A program made the translations under genes and the position numbers. Of a stretch of DNA of 64,000 nt, positions 53,152 to 61,707 are shown piece by piece. Every line of letters begins with the position of its first letter. Position 1 is the first letter of the stretch. Under the pieces are notes generated by a model that did no database searches, was not told the origin of the DNA, and was given only the letters and a program-made list of their open reading frames with translations. The stretch covers positions 186,001 to 250,000 of the forward strand of contig NZ_RQJO01000009.1 of the NCBI RefSeq assembly GCF_003858635.1, in the 5' to 3' direction. This stretch comes from Larkinella rosea (GTDB lineage: Bacteria; Bacteroidota; Bacteroidia; Cytophagales; Spirosomataceae).

Positions 53152-53253
53152 AAGGTGTTACACAGAGTTTATCAGGGAACATCAGAGGTAATCAGAGGAG
53201 TTCTCTGATAAACCCACATAATCTCTGATTAACCCTGCGTAACAATCTTTATC
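53152..53253. repeat. Family D inverted repeat between tldE-like gene and toxin-antitoxin module
   Basis: The left end AAGGTGTTACACAGAGTTT starts 5 nt after the stop. Internal words ATCAGAGG repeat in direct order, then return inverted (CTCTGATAA, CTCTGATT). It ends in GCGTAACAATCTTTATC at 53237-53253, almost identical to the end of the element at 55541. Confidence 0.85.
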
Positions 53254-53289
53254 TGAAGAATTTTGTTAATTCGCTAAAACAATGCGGCT

Positions 53290-53496
53290 ATGAGCAGAAC
53301 AGAAGTAATTATTCAGGAAATAAACACGCTAAATTCGGATGAATTAGAGGTCGTTTATCGTGAACTTCTTAAACGACTGAACCGAATTGGCCGAATCAAA
53401 ACAACCCTGACTAAATTCCGGGGAAAAGGCGAAAACGTATGGGCGCAGGATGCGCAGGAACATATAAATAAATTACGGGAAGATGACCGTTTCTAG
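53290..53496 (+). CDS. Antitoxin of a VapBC-type module
   Basis: A 68-residue, highly charged protein (helical N-terminal part, then KFRGKGENVWAQDAQEHINKL). Its end overlaps the PIN-domain gene by 14 bp, the usual arrangement of a type II antitoxin and toxin. It does not match a classic AbrB or RHH antitoxin closely, but the repeated acidic helices fit the small Cytophagales/cyanobacterial antitoxins found before PIN proteins. It should bind and neutralise the toxin and repress the pair. Confidence 0.75.
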   Translation: MSRTEVIIQEINTLNSDELEVVYRELLKRLNRIGRIKTTLTKFRGKGENVWAQDAQEHINKLREDDRF

Positions 53497-53902
53497 AATT
53501 TTTATTGATACGGCACCGCTGATTTATCTACTACAAAATCATACTGAATTCTACCCAAAAGTGGCTGAATATCTGTCTCAGGCCGTTGAAAACAACGTTG
53601 AATTTGAAACCAGTGTGCTGACTGTCAGCGAATTTTGTGTTAAGCCCGAACAGACTGGACGGTATGATTTAATCGAAGATTTCGATATTTTTCTAAAAGA
53701 GCTTGACTGCCGGTTAGTTGATGTAACCTTGGAAATTGCAAAAACCGCATCGAAACTCAGAGCCAAATACTTGTTTTTAAAAGCTGTCGATTCGTTACAG
53801 ATTGCCACTGCAATTGAGAATCAATGTGACAGGTTTCTGACGAATGATAAAAAGCTTAAAGGCATACAGGAAATCGAAATAATTGTGATTGCTGAGCTTT
53901 AA
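53483..53902 (+). CDS. PIN-domain ribonuclease toxin (VapC-like)
   Basis: A 139-residue PIN-domain protein. The four acidic metal ligands can be placed: D9 (FIDTAPLIYLL), E50 (TVSEF), D103 (KAVDSLQIATAI) and D122 (FLTNDKKL). VapC toxins cleave specific RNAs, often tRNA. The ATG is within the antitoxin gene. The gene's end runs into the upstream frame of the DUF4159 gene, so the module is tightly packed before the operon. Confidence 0.88.
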   Translation: MTVSRIFIDTAPLIYLLQNHTEFYPKVAEYLSQAVENNVEFETSVLTVSEFCVKPEQTGRYDLIEDFDIFLKELDCRLVDVTLEIAKTASKLRAKYLFLKAVDSLQIATAIENQCDRFLTNDKKLKGIQEIEIIVIAEL

Positions 53903-53945
53903 CCAGGTTCGCGATCAGGTAAATAGTATATTTCATCAACGCATT

Positions 53946-54563
53946 TTGAAACCGTTCTTTTTCACGCGCATCCAGTATACTTCCGGCGATTGGGATACGG
54001 ACCAGCGAATGCCGTCGAATCTGCTGCATTCCCTGGTCGAGTATACCACCATTCCGGTCGATGAGAAAGAGAAAGTGGTGCCATTGACGAGTAATGAGCT
54101 TTTTAAAAGCCCGTTCTGCTACCTGAGCGGCCATAAGCTGGTCGAGTTTTCGACGCAGGAACGCGATCACTTCAAACGCTACGTCCAGAACGGCGGTTTT
54201 GTGTTTGTCGACGACTGCAACCACGACATCGACGGTCTTTTTGCCAAGTCGTTCGAGCAGGAAATGGCCCGCACGTTCGGCCCGAAAGCATTGCAGAAAA
54301 TTCCGAATACCCACCCGATTTACAATTGCTTCTTTCATTTTGACGAAGGCCCGCCCACTACAACGTTCGAGTTGAACGGCTGGGGCGATGACCTCGTCCA
54401 CGATTACCTCAAAGCCGTTCTGATCAATGGACGCATTGGGGTGCTTTACAGCAATAAAGATTACGGTTGCGAATGGGATTATGACTTCCGCAACAAACGA
54501 TTTCTGGCCGAGGATAATACCAAATTTGGGGTGAATATTGTCACGTACGCATTAACCGCCTGA
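53946..54563 (+). CDS. DUF4159 domain protein, TTG start
   Basis: A 205-residue protein that heads a MoxR-DUF58-BatA-like operon. The TTG at 53946 is preferred because translation then begins KPFFFTRIQYTSGDWDTDQR, the usual start of this family; a TTG at 53889 would add 19 unlike residues that overlap the toxin gene. Conserved segments are FCYLSGHKLVEF, VFVDDCNHDIDGLFA and LNGWGDDLVHDYLKA. DUF4159 resembles glutamine amidotransferase-like folds found with aerotolerance operons. No signal peptide is visible. Function unknown. Confidence 0.82.
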   Translation: MKPFFFTRIQYTSGDWDTDQRMPSNLLHSLVEYTTIPVDEKEKVVPLTSNELFKSPFCYLSGHKLVEFSTQERDHFKRYVQNGGFVFVDDCNHDIDGLFAKSFEQEMARTFGPKALQKIPNTHPIYNCFFHFDEGPPTTTFELNGWGDDLVHDYLKAVLINGRIGVLYSNKDYGCEWDYDFRNKRFLAEDNTKFGVNIVTYALTA

Positions 54564-54566
54564 TCA

Positions 54567-55541
54567 TTGGAAACAAAGGAACTGACGCATTATAAAACCG
54601 TAGTAGCCAAACTTCCGCAGCTGAAAAAAGAAATCGGCAAGGTGATTGTCGGACAGCAGGAAGCCATCGATGAAATCCTGATTTCGCTGCTGGCGGGCGG
54701 TCATTGTCTGCTGGAGGGTGTGCCGGGATTGGCGAAAACGCTGATGGTGAAAACAATGGCGGAGGCTTTGGAGATGAATTTTAAACGGATTCAGTTTACG
54801 CCAGATCTCATGCCGGGCGATATTATCGGTACGGAAATTCTGGAAGAAGATCACAATTCCGGTAAGAAATTCTTCAAATTCAACCGGGGGCCGATCTTCG
54901 CCAATGTGGTGCTGGCCGACGAAATTAACCGGACGCCCCCCAAAACGCAGGCAGCTTTGCTGGAAGCCATGCAGGAATACAAAGTGACCTATGGCGGAAC
55001 TGACTACGAATTGCCCCGACCATTTTTGATCATTGCAACCCAGAATCCGATTGAACAGGCCGGAACCTATCCGCTGCCGGAAGCCCAGCTTGACCGGTTT
55101 TTACTCTACATCCGCTTGCGTTACCCGTCCGAACAGGAAGAATTGAACGTGTTGAAAAGCACCACCGGAACCAGCCGACCGGAACTGAAAACCGTATTGA
55201 CCGATCAGGAAATTATTGATTTGCAATACCTTACCCGGCAGGTTCACATCGGTGATGAACTGATCGGATCCATTAATAAACTTGTTCGTTCAACGCGCCC
55301 GGAAAGCAGTTCGTCAGCCTTTGTCAAGCAATGGTGCGACTGGGGGGCGGGGCCGCGCGCCGGACAGGCCCTGGTGTTGTGCTCGAAAGCGAGAGCGGTT
55401 TTGAATGAGCGGTTTTCAGTGATTCCGGAAGATATTCAGACATTGGCATACCCGATTCTGCGCCACCGCATCGCTCTGAATTTCAGGGCCGAAGCGGAGA
55501 ATATTACGACGGATCAGGTGATTCGGGAGTTATTAAAGTGA
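54567..55541 (+). CDS. MoxR-type AAA+ ATPase, TTG start
   Basis: A 324-residue AAA+ ATPase. Walker A is GVPGLAKT, Walker B VVLADEINR, with sensor ATQNPIEQAG and the C-terminal lid. It starts at TTG 54567, 3 nt after the stop of the DUF4159 gene, with no ATG nearby. MoxR proteins act as chaperone-like ATPases that assemble or activate cofactor-containing or vWA-type proteins; the downstream DUF58 protein is the expected partner. The gap to the next gene is filled by a family E repeat. Confidence 0.95.
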   Translation: METKELTHYKTVVAKLPQLKKEIGKVIVGQQEAIDEILISLLAGGHCLLEGVPGLAKTLMVKTMAEALEMNFKRIQFTPDLMPGDIIGTEILEEDHNSGKKFFKFNRGPIFANVVLADEINRTPPKTQAALLEAMQEYKVTYGGTDYELPRPFLIIATQNPIEQAGTYPLPEAQLDRFLLYIRLRYPSEQEELNVLKSTTGTSRPELKTVLTDQEIIDLQYLTRQVHIGDELIGSINKLVRSTRPESSSSAFVKQWCDWGAGPRAGQALVLCSKARAVLNERFSVIPEDIQTLAYPILRHRIALNFRAEAENITTDQVIRELLK

Positions 55542-55653
55542 AGTTATTTCGCAGAGTTGAGCGGAGTTAAAAAGAGTTCAGCGAAGAAATACTATTTAGA
55601 ACTCTGCTTAACTCATTTTTTACTCCGCTCAACTTCGCGAAACAATCTTTATC
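55541..55653. repeat. Family E inverted repeat between the MoxR and DUF58 genes
   Basis: Starts on the last base of the MoxR stop and ends on the base before the DUF58 ATG. The left end AAGTTATTTCGCAGAGTTG and the right end GCGAAACAATCTTTATC match the ends of the element at 53152. Internal words AGCGGAGT and AGAGTTCAGCGAAG return inverted as TACTCCGCT and AACTCTGC. Confidence 0.9.
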
Positions 55654-56514
55654 ATGCTAGCAACAGATCTCATCAAACTCAACAACCTCCAACTCGCCGG
55701 GAAACTGGTGAGCGACGAGTTGTTGCTGGGGATTCATGCCAGTAAGCGGTCGGGTTCGGGGACGGAGTTTGAACAATACCGCCATTATGAACCCGGCGAC
55801 GATCCCCGGCGCATTGACTGGAAACTGTATGCCCGGACGGACAGGCATTTAGTGCGGGAATCGGCGACGGAAAGCAATTTGCAAATCCGGTTTTTGCTGG
55901 ACTTATCCGGTTCCATGAATTACAGCGAACAGAGCGTTAGCCGACTCGAATACGCAAAAATACTGCTGGCTTCGCTGGCTTATTTAGGCTATCGGCAAAG
56001 CGACCAGATGAGTTTATACGCGCTGCAAAACGGAGCATTACAAACGTTGGTACCGACCGGTAAACAGGCGTTTCAACGGATTTTATTTGCCTTGCAAAAG
56101 GCCGAAGCTTCCGGGCAATGGTTGCCGCAACAGGCTCGCTTTCCGGAGTTTCAGCAGAAACAAAAAGAACTGCTGGTGATGGTTACGGATTTCCTGCAAG
56201 CGGATAACGAATGGCTGGAACTGATTAAAACCGTAGCCAGTCCGCGCCGGGAAATTGTGATCTTTCAACTGCTGGGTGATCAGGAAACGGATTTTAACCT
56301 GAGCGGTTTTTACCGGTTTAAAGATTTGGAAACCGATCAGGAAATTGAAGTTCAGGCAGAAACTATTCAGGGAACTTTTCGTCAGGCGGTTTCTGATTAT
56401 TTTAAAAAAATAGAGGAAGAATTGTTGCTGCCGCACGTTCATTTGATTCGTACAAAACTCAATGAACCTGTTGCGAGGGCATTGAAGGGTTTTCTGACCA
56501 GACGGAGGATTTAA
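55654..56514 (+). CDS. DUF58 domain protein (vWA-like)
   Basis: A 286-residue protein with the DUF58 signature RSGSGTEFEQYRHYEPGDDPRRIDWKL-type block (about residues 31-60) and a vWA-like fold whose MIDAS motif reads DLSGSM. It is the usual partner of a MoxR ATPase. Its stop overlaps the start of the next gene (TAATG). It has no signal peptide. The ATG immediately follows the right end of the repeat element, so that element is the leader of this gene. Confidence 0.92.
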   Translation: MLATDLIKLNNLQLAGKLVSDELLLGIHASKRSGSGTEFEQYRHYEPGDDPRRIDWKLYARTDRHLVRESATESNLQIRFLLDLSGSMNYSEQSVSRLEYAKILLASLAYLGYRQSDQMSLYALQNGALQTLVPTGKQAFQRILFALQKAEASGQWLPQQARFPEFQQKQKELLVMVTDFLQADNEWLELIKTVASPRREIVIFQLLGDQETDFNLSGFYRFKDLETDQEIEVQAETIQGTFRQAVSDYFKKIEEELLLPHVHLIRTKLNEPVARALKGFLTRRRI

Positions 56515-57707
56515 TGGAGTTTCTACAACCGGTATTGCTGTGGGGAATCGGGGCCATTGGTATTCCGATAGCCATTCATTTCTGGCACCAGAAAAGGGGT
56601 AAACCCATGGCGTGGGCGGCTACCCGTTGGTTACAGGAAAAGAACCAGCAACCGCAGCGGGGAGCAAAGCTGGATAAAGTTTTATTGTTGATTATCAGGT
56701 GTTTGCTGCTTATTGCGCTGGCCGTTTTGTTAAGTCGGCCCGTTGTTACCTGGTTCGCTAAATCAGCAGCTGTTCCGAAAATTCACCTGGTTCAGCCTGA
56801 AAAACGGGTGGTTGATAATTTTCGATTTGAATTGGAAGAAGCGATCAAAAAAGGCGAAACCGTTTACTGGGTTAATTCCGCAACGGAGTTAGTAAAAAAA
56901 ACGGATCAATTACCTGAAGAACGGTTTTTTAACCCGATACAATTGCAATCATCGATTAACAAGGTAATCGGCAATCGGTCGGAACTTCATCTGTATCTGA
57001 TGAATAACCAGCAGTTGGCAACCGTACCGTTTATTCGGGTTCCGGCCCGGTATAAATTGCATACGGTTAGTGATTCTTCCAGCAAACCGAATAGGAATTA
57101 CCTGGAGTTAACAGCTACTAAAAAAGTATTTGTAAACCAATTCAATCAGTTGGCAAATCGCCCGGTTTTAGAATCGCCCGGTCGATTTCAAACAGTTCCG
57201 GTGCATACCGGCTCATTAACGGTGTTTGTTAATTACCAAAATAAACTGGAAGAAAAAACCGTACTCGCGGCACTCAATGCACTTTCGGAAGTGTATGCGC
57301 TCGATTTAGTCATTGATTTCCGGGCAAATCCGGCTCGAAAATACGACTGGATTTTAACCGATCAGGAGGTTCATAAACCGCTGCCGGAAATACTTTACGT
57401 TGTGTCAGGAAAACTTAAAATTCCGATCCGATCCAATGTGATTTATACAGAAGAAAAACTCAGTCCGAAAACCGCCGAGATCGCCAGGAACGGGCAATTG
57501 CCGGAATGGTTGGGTGAGTTGTTAATCCGGCATTTTAAACTCAATCCGAGTTCGATGTCACTCACTCAGGAGCAATTAAATGCCCTGTTTATTCCCGTAA
57601 ATCAAATGGATCAGAAGCAGCCGGAACGTATCCGCAACTGGATTTTGCTGGCATTCGTTTGCTTGGTTGGCGCAGAGCGTTGGATGGCTTTGACGAAGAA
57701 CGCATGA
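56514..57707 (+). CDS. BatA-domain membrane protein
   Basis: A 397-residue protein whose first 80 residues are a BatA/N-terminal aerotolerance domain with two membrane segments around HFWHQKRGKPMAWAATRWL and VLLLIIRCLLLIALAVLL. A long periplasmic part follows with no recognised motif and a final membrane segment (WILLAFVCLVGAERW). It is part of the MoxR operon. In Bacteroidota such proteins form a membrane complex thought to aid envelope stress or oxygen tolerance. The start overlaps the preceding stop. Confidence 0.85.
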   Translation: MEFLQPVLLWGIGAIGIPIAIHFWHQKRGKPMAWAATRWLQEKNQQPQRGAKLDKVLLLIIRCLLLIALAVLLSRPVVTWFAKSAAVPKIHLVQPEKRVVDNFRFELEEAIKKGETVYWVNSATELVKKTDQLPEERFFNPIQLQSSINKVIGNRSELHLYLMNNQQLATVPFIRVPARYKLHTVSDSSSKPNRNYLELTATKKVFVNQFNQLANRPVLESPGRFQTVPVHTGSLTVFVNYQNKLEEKTVLAALNALSEVYALDLVIDFRANPARKYDWILTDQEVHKPLPEILYVVSGKLKIPIRSNVIYTEEKLSPKTAEIARNGQLPEWLGELLIRHFKLNPSSMSLTQEQLNALFIPVNQMDQKQPERIRNWILLAFVCLVGAERWMALTKNA

Positions 57708-59980
57708 ACGAACTGAAACGCACGGTATCGGCCCTTGTTTATCAACTCATTGCCAATGCGTTGCTGAAGAGTATTTTGCTGGGTATCGCGGTCGGTTTTG
57801 GTTCCCGGATTTTCCGTTTTTCGTTCGAAATGACCGCTTTTTTTGGCATTCTGGGGTTTGGTTTGGGAGCCTGGTTATCCCGGCTTTTTCAGAACAAAAA
57901 ACCGCAGGCAATCGCCATTATTCACCGAACGATTGGTGATGCGGAATATAGTTTGCCGTTGCTGGATAAAGACGAGTTGAATGTCGCCGAACGGCTTCAA
58001 CTGGAGCGATTAAATGACCGAATTCAGACCATCCGGATTCCGGTTCGGCAGCTCTTTTCGGTCGTGTTTTCCAAAACCGGTTTGTACGTTTTGCTGGTTT
58101 TTATTTCCGTGGTTATTTCTTACGGTTTTACTGATTTTAAACCGTCCAATCCGGTTCATAAATGCTTATCCGAATCCAATTTTTCAAGTCAGAAAGAAAA
58201 CCGCCCGGTTATTCCTGTTTTTCAAACCGCTTTGGTGCACACTCACCCGCCGGATTATACCGGTTTGCCCGACAAAGAATCGTCCGACCTGAACGTTACG
58301 GCTATCAGTGGGTCACGTCTGACCTGGCAAGTACGATACAGCAATCAGAAGAATGTATCTGTTCGATTGATCAATGGCCGCGGTGAAGAACTGGTATTTA
58401 GAAAGACAGCGAATTATTTTGAATACCGCGACCAACTGGTGAGTTCAGGGGTTTATGCCATCAAAGCTTACTGGAATTCTCCGTCGAAAAAAGATTCGTT
58501 GATTTATCAATCCGACTTCTACCGACTGGAAGTTCAACCTGATCTGGCGCCTAGAATTCAGCCGGATTCCAAAGAGTTATACCGTTTTCATTTCCTGAAC
58601 GATGATAAAAATCTGCGTATTTCGGCCCGGGTTTCGGATGATTTTAAAGTCAGGCAGTCGTTTATTGTAGCAACCTTAGCGCGTGGTTCCGGAGAGAATG
58701 TCAAGTTTCGGGAAGTAAAATTTCCGGTGCGGCAATCAAATTTTAAAGATGCCCATCTAACCAAAACAATTGATTTGAAAGCGCTCCATTTCGCGCCGGG
58801 CGATGAATTATATTATTACTGGGCCGCTATCGATAATAAAGAACCGGAGGCCAATTTCGCCAAATCGGAAACGTATTTTGTCGTGTATAAAGACACGTCG
58901 AAAGTAGAAGAAGCTGAATTGGCTACGATGGCGGTTAACATCATGCCGGAGTATTTTCGGAGTCAGCGGCAGATTATTATCGACACGGAAAAACTGATCG
59001 CTAAACGTAAAAAACTCGCAGCCAGGGATTTTAAAAGCACGTCGAACGAAATCGGTTTTGACCAGAAAGTGTTGCGGTTGCGCTACGGACAGTATTTGGG
59101 TGAAGAGTTTGAAAATTCGATTGGCGGACATGACCTGGCGGCTGAAGGGAATGTGCTGGAAGGATTTATCCACAAACACGACACGGAAGAAGAGAAAAAC
59201 GCGCCGAAATCCTTCGCCTTCAAATCCATCGAAAAAGCTGAAAACGAGCAGAAAAAGACGTTGCCTGCACCGGATGAACATGGTCATGACCACGGCAAGA
59301 GCGAGTCCATGGGTGGAAAGGACGACCCGGTGGCGGCTTTACTGGAACAATATATTCATTCGCACGACGATGGTGAAGTCAATACGTTTTATGAGCAATC
59401 GACCCGAAGTTTACTGAAGATGGCGCTGGAACAGATGTGGCAATCGGAGTTACACCTACGTTTATATGAACCGGAAAAGGCGTTGCCGTTTGAGAATAAA
59501 GCGTTGATTTATTTAAAGGCAGCCCAACATAAAGCCCGGACTTTTGTAAAGAAAAGTGGTTATGATCCGCCCCCAATTAAAGAGAAGGAAACCCGCTTAA
59601 CCGGTGAATTAAACAAAGTCAATACCAGCTATAGCCAGGAACGAATGTATAATCAAATTCAGATTGAAAAACTGGTAAGTAACGTATTGGGTTATCTGGA
59701 CTTGAATGCATTGACGCCCCAACAGCGATTAAGGGTTCAGCAATTGAGCGCAGCACTCACTTCTGAAGTCGTCAATAGCAATTTATCAAATTGGTCAATC
59801 ATTACGGTTTTGCAAAAATTGGGTGCAGGCAAACCGCTTTCGGAAAAAGAGAAAACAGGATTAAAGACAAAATTATATCCCCTCGCCGGAGCCACAACCC
59901 GAAACGGACAGCGATCCACGATCGGATCGTATTCGAGCGAACGGAGACTTGAACAGTCGTTCTGGCGCCATTTGAAATGA
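57704..59980 (+). CDS. Large DUF4175-like membrane protein of the MoxR operon
   Basis: A 758-residue protein. ATG 57704 overlaps the previous stop (ATGA), and an earlier ATG at 57659 lies in the upstream gene. Three N-terminal membrane segments are followed by a large periplasmic region beginning with HTHPPDYTGLPDKESSDLN, which is typical of DUF4175-like proteins, then a mostly helical second half. A His-rich stretch (DEHGHDHGKSES, about residue 525) could bind metal. The next gene overlaps its stop. Function unknown; its place suggests a membrane complex with the BatA-like proteins. Confidence 0.82.
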   Translation: MNELKRTVSALVYQLIANALLKSILLGIAVGFGSRIFRFSFEMTAFFGILGFGLGAWLSRLFQNKKPQAIAIIHRTIGDAEYSLPLLDKDELNVAERLQLERLNDRIQTIRIPVRQLFSVVFSKTGLYVLLVFISVVISYGFTDFKPSNPVHKCLSESNFSSQKENRPVIPVFQTALVHTHPPDYTGLPDKESSDLNVTAISGSRLTWQVRYSNQKNVSVRLINGRGEELVFRKTANYFEYRDQLVSSGVYAIKAYWNSPSKKDSLIYQSDFYRLEVQPDLAPRIQPDSKELYRFHFLNDDKNLRISARVSDDFKVRQSFIVATLARGSGENVKFREVKFPVRQSNFKDAHLTKTIDLKALHFAPGDELYYYWAAIDNKEPEANFAKSETYFVVYKDTSKVEEAELATMAVNIMPEYFRSQRQIIIDTEKLIAKRKKLAARDFKSTSNEIGFDQKVLRLRYGQYLGEEFENSIGGHDLAAEGNVLEGFIHKHDTEEEKNAPKSFAFKSIEKAENEQKKTLPAPDEHGHDHGKSESMGGKDDPVAALLEQYIHSHDDGEVNTFYEQSTRSLLKMALEQMWQSELHLRLYEPEKALPFENKALIYLKAAQHKARTFVKKSGYDPPPIKEKETRLTGELNKVNTSYSQERMYNQIQIEKLVSNVLGYLDLNALTPQQRLRVQQLSAALTSEVVNSNLSNWSIITVLQKLGAGKPLSEKEKTGLKTKLYPLAGATTRNGQRSTIGSYSSERRLEQSFWRHLK

Positions 59981-61650
59981 GATTATTCGATTCTTTTACC
60001 ATCACGTTTAATCCCTCTGAACCAATTAGCTGGGTCATTCTGGCCCTATTGGTACTGTTATTTATTGTAAAAGTTTGGTTAATCGTCAGAAGCAAATCAC
60101 TTTCGATTCAGCGAAGATGGATTCGATTTGGTTTAAACGGGTTATTGTGGATTCTTCTGGTTGGATACTTTTTGCAATTGGAATGGGTGATACCGGCGAA
60201 TTCAAACCCGGTTTTAATTGCCGATGCAAATGTGCCCGCTACCTATTTAAACAAGCTGAAAGATAGCCTGAAAATTGCCGACGTTGTTCGGGTTAATGCG
60301 TTAAATACCGCATTGTTTCGTTCGCGTCTTTTTGATGGGATGATCGATTCGGTTACGTTAATTGGTACCGGTTTTGCACCCGATGTGCTGGGGCAATTGA
60401 GTCGTCAGACTGTGCAATGGATTCCGTATGATCCACCCGATCAACTACAACTTATCAGGTGGAAAGGAATGATTCGGAAAGGCGAGATGCAGCGCGTGAG
60501 CGGTTCGATTTATTCCTCGCAGAAACAGGTACTTAAAATACAGTTTGGCAACCAGACGTTGGACAGTTTATCGTTGCGCGCCGGGCTGAATGATTTCACA
60601 CTGGAGTTTCCCACTTTTGTGCAGGGCCGTACTGAAGTGGAGTTGGTTCTGAATCAAAAACCGCTCGATACGCTTCGCTTTTTTGCCCGAAATCCGGAGC
60701 CGGTTTCCTACCAGTTTATTCTTGACAGCCCCGATTTTGAAAGTAAAACGCTCGCCGATTGGCTGGGCAAACAGGGGCATTCCGTTCAGTTGATTGCTAC
60801 CATTTCGAAGGATATCCGCAACCGCGTTAACATCAACCGGGGGGATGTCGCGGACGTGCTTATTACCGATCCTGCTAATGCCACCAATCCGGTTGTAAAG
60901 AAAGCCGTTGCGCAGGGTAAACCCGTTCTGATCATGAATGTATCGGATGCCGAAACGGAGTGTAAAACCGTCAATCAGGCATTGGGAACGAACTGGAAAC
61001 TCAGGAAAACCGCCAACGAAACCACCGTTTCAGTCGGAAACGGAGTTCGGGCACTGCCTTACCAATTGCTGGATGCGGTCAACCAGTTTCCGGTTCCCGG
61101 TTTTCCGGTGGCTGTTCAGAAAACCCCTGCGAAAATCGGACTGAGCTTGCTCAGTGAAACTTTCCCCTTGAAATTGAGTGGCGACAGCATTGCGTACGGG
61201 CGCATCTGGACAGCTATTCTGACGCTTTTGCAACCCGTCCACACGAATAATGTGGAGATTGAAGCACCGGTTTTTAAAGGAATCCGTTCCCGAATCCAGT
61301 TGAATCATTTAACCGGTAAACCCACTGCGGTTCGCATCGGAAAAGATGCGGTTAAGCTGGATTATTCGGCCATCAATGGCTTGTCGGCGGAGGCTTCGTA
61401 TTTGTTTGGGCAGGCTGGCTGGCAGTGGTTTCAGGATTCCTTGGCGATTTATGTGGATAAACCGGACAACAAAACCGGATTTGACAACCGCCTGATGAGC
61501 GATTATTTGCGGAGCCGTTCAATGGAATTTTCCGTTCAGAAAACCGCTTCACTCCATGTTCTTCACGTTAAAATCCCAGATTGGGTTTGGATACTGCTAT
61601 TCATCTGCACTTTAACGATGCTTTGGATTGAACCGAAACTTAGCATTTGA
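59977..61650 (+). CDS. Membrane protein of the MoxR/BatA operon
   Basis: A 557-residue protein with two N-terminal membrane segments (SWVILALLVLLFIVKVWLIV; NGLLWILLVGYFLQL) and one at the C-terminus (WVWILLFICTLTMLWI). The periplasmic centre is beta-rich and contains a possible class I glutamine amidotransferase-like fold, as in other BatA-operon proteins, without catalytic residues I can confirm. It overlaps the previous gene by 4 bp (ATGA) and ends the operon; metK follows with its own promoter, whose -33 box lies across this gene's stop. Confidence 0.8.
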   Translation: MRLFDSFTITFNPSEPISWVILALLVLLFIVKVWLIVRSKSLSIQRRWIRFGLNGLLWILLVGYFLQLEWVIPANSNPVLIADANVPATYLNKLKDSLKIADVVRVNALNTALFRSRLFDGMIDSVTLIGTGFAPDVLGQLSRQTVQWIPYDPPDQLQLIRWKGMIRKGEMQRVSGSIYSSQKQVLKIQFGNQTLDSLSLRAGLNDFTLEFPTFVQGRTEVELVLNQKPLDTLRFFARNPEPVSYQFILDSPDFESKTLADWLGKQGHSVQLIATISKDIRNRVNINRGDVADVLITDPANATNPVVKKAVAQGKPVLIMNVSDAETECKTVNQALGTNWKLRKTANETTVSVGNGVRALPYQLLDAVNQFPVPGFPVAVQKTPAKIGLSLLSETFPLKLSGDSIAYGRIWTAILTLLQPVHTNNVEIEAPVFKGIRSRIQLNHLTGKPTAVRIGKDAVKLDYSAINGLSAEASYLFGQAGWQWFQDSLAIYVDKPDNKTGFDNRLMSDYLRSRSMEFSVQKTASLHVLHVKIPDWVWILLFICTLTMLWIEPKLSI

Positions 61651-61676
61651 CCTGTCGTAAAATTCCAGTAGCTTTG
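61646..61676 (+). promoter_or_regulatory. Bacteroidota promoter of metK
   Basis: TTTG at 61646-61649, exactly 19 nt, then TAGCTTTG at 61669-61676. This is the best consensus match in the window. The start site would be about 61683, giving a leader of only some 25 nt, too short for a SAM riboswitch. The -33 box overlaps the end of the upstream operon. Confidence 0.75.
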
Positions 61677-61707
61677 TGGCTGTTTTTAGTCTTAAATCTT
61701 ACGTACG

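Noticed and set aside
11290-55653. CRISPR arrays
   Set aside because: The repeated words are inverted or irregular and do not alternate with unique spacers of constant length. No cas gene is present.
61677-61707. SAM riboswitch before metK
   Set aside because: The promoter leaves a leader of about 25 nt, too short for any SAM riboswitch class, and no conserved core was seen.
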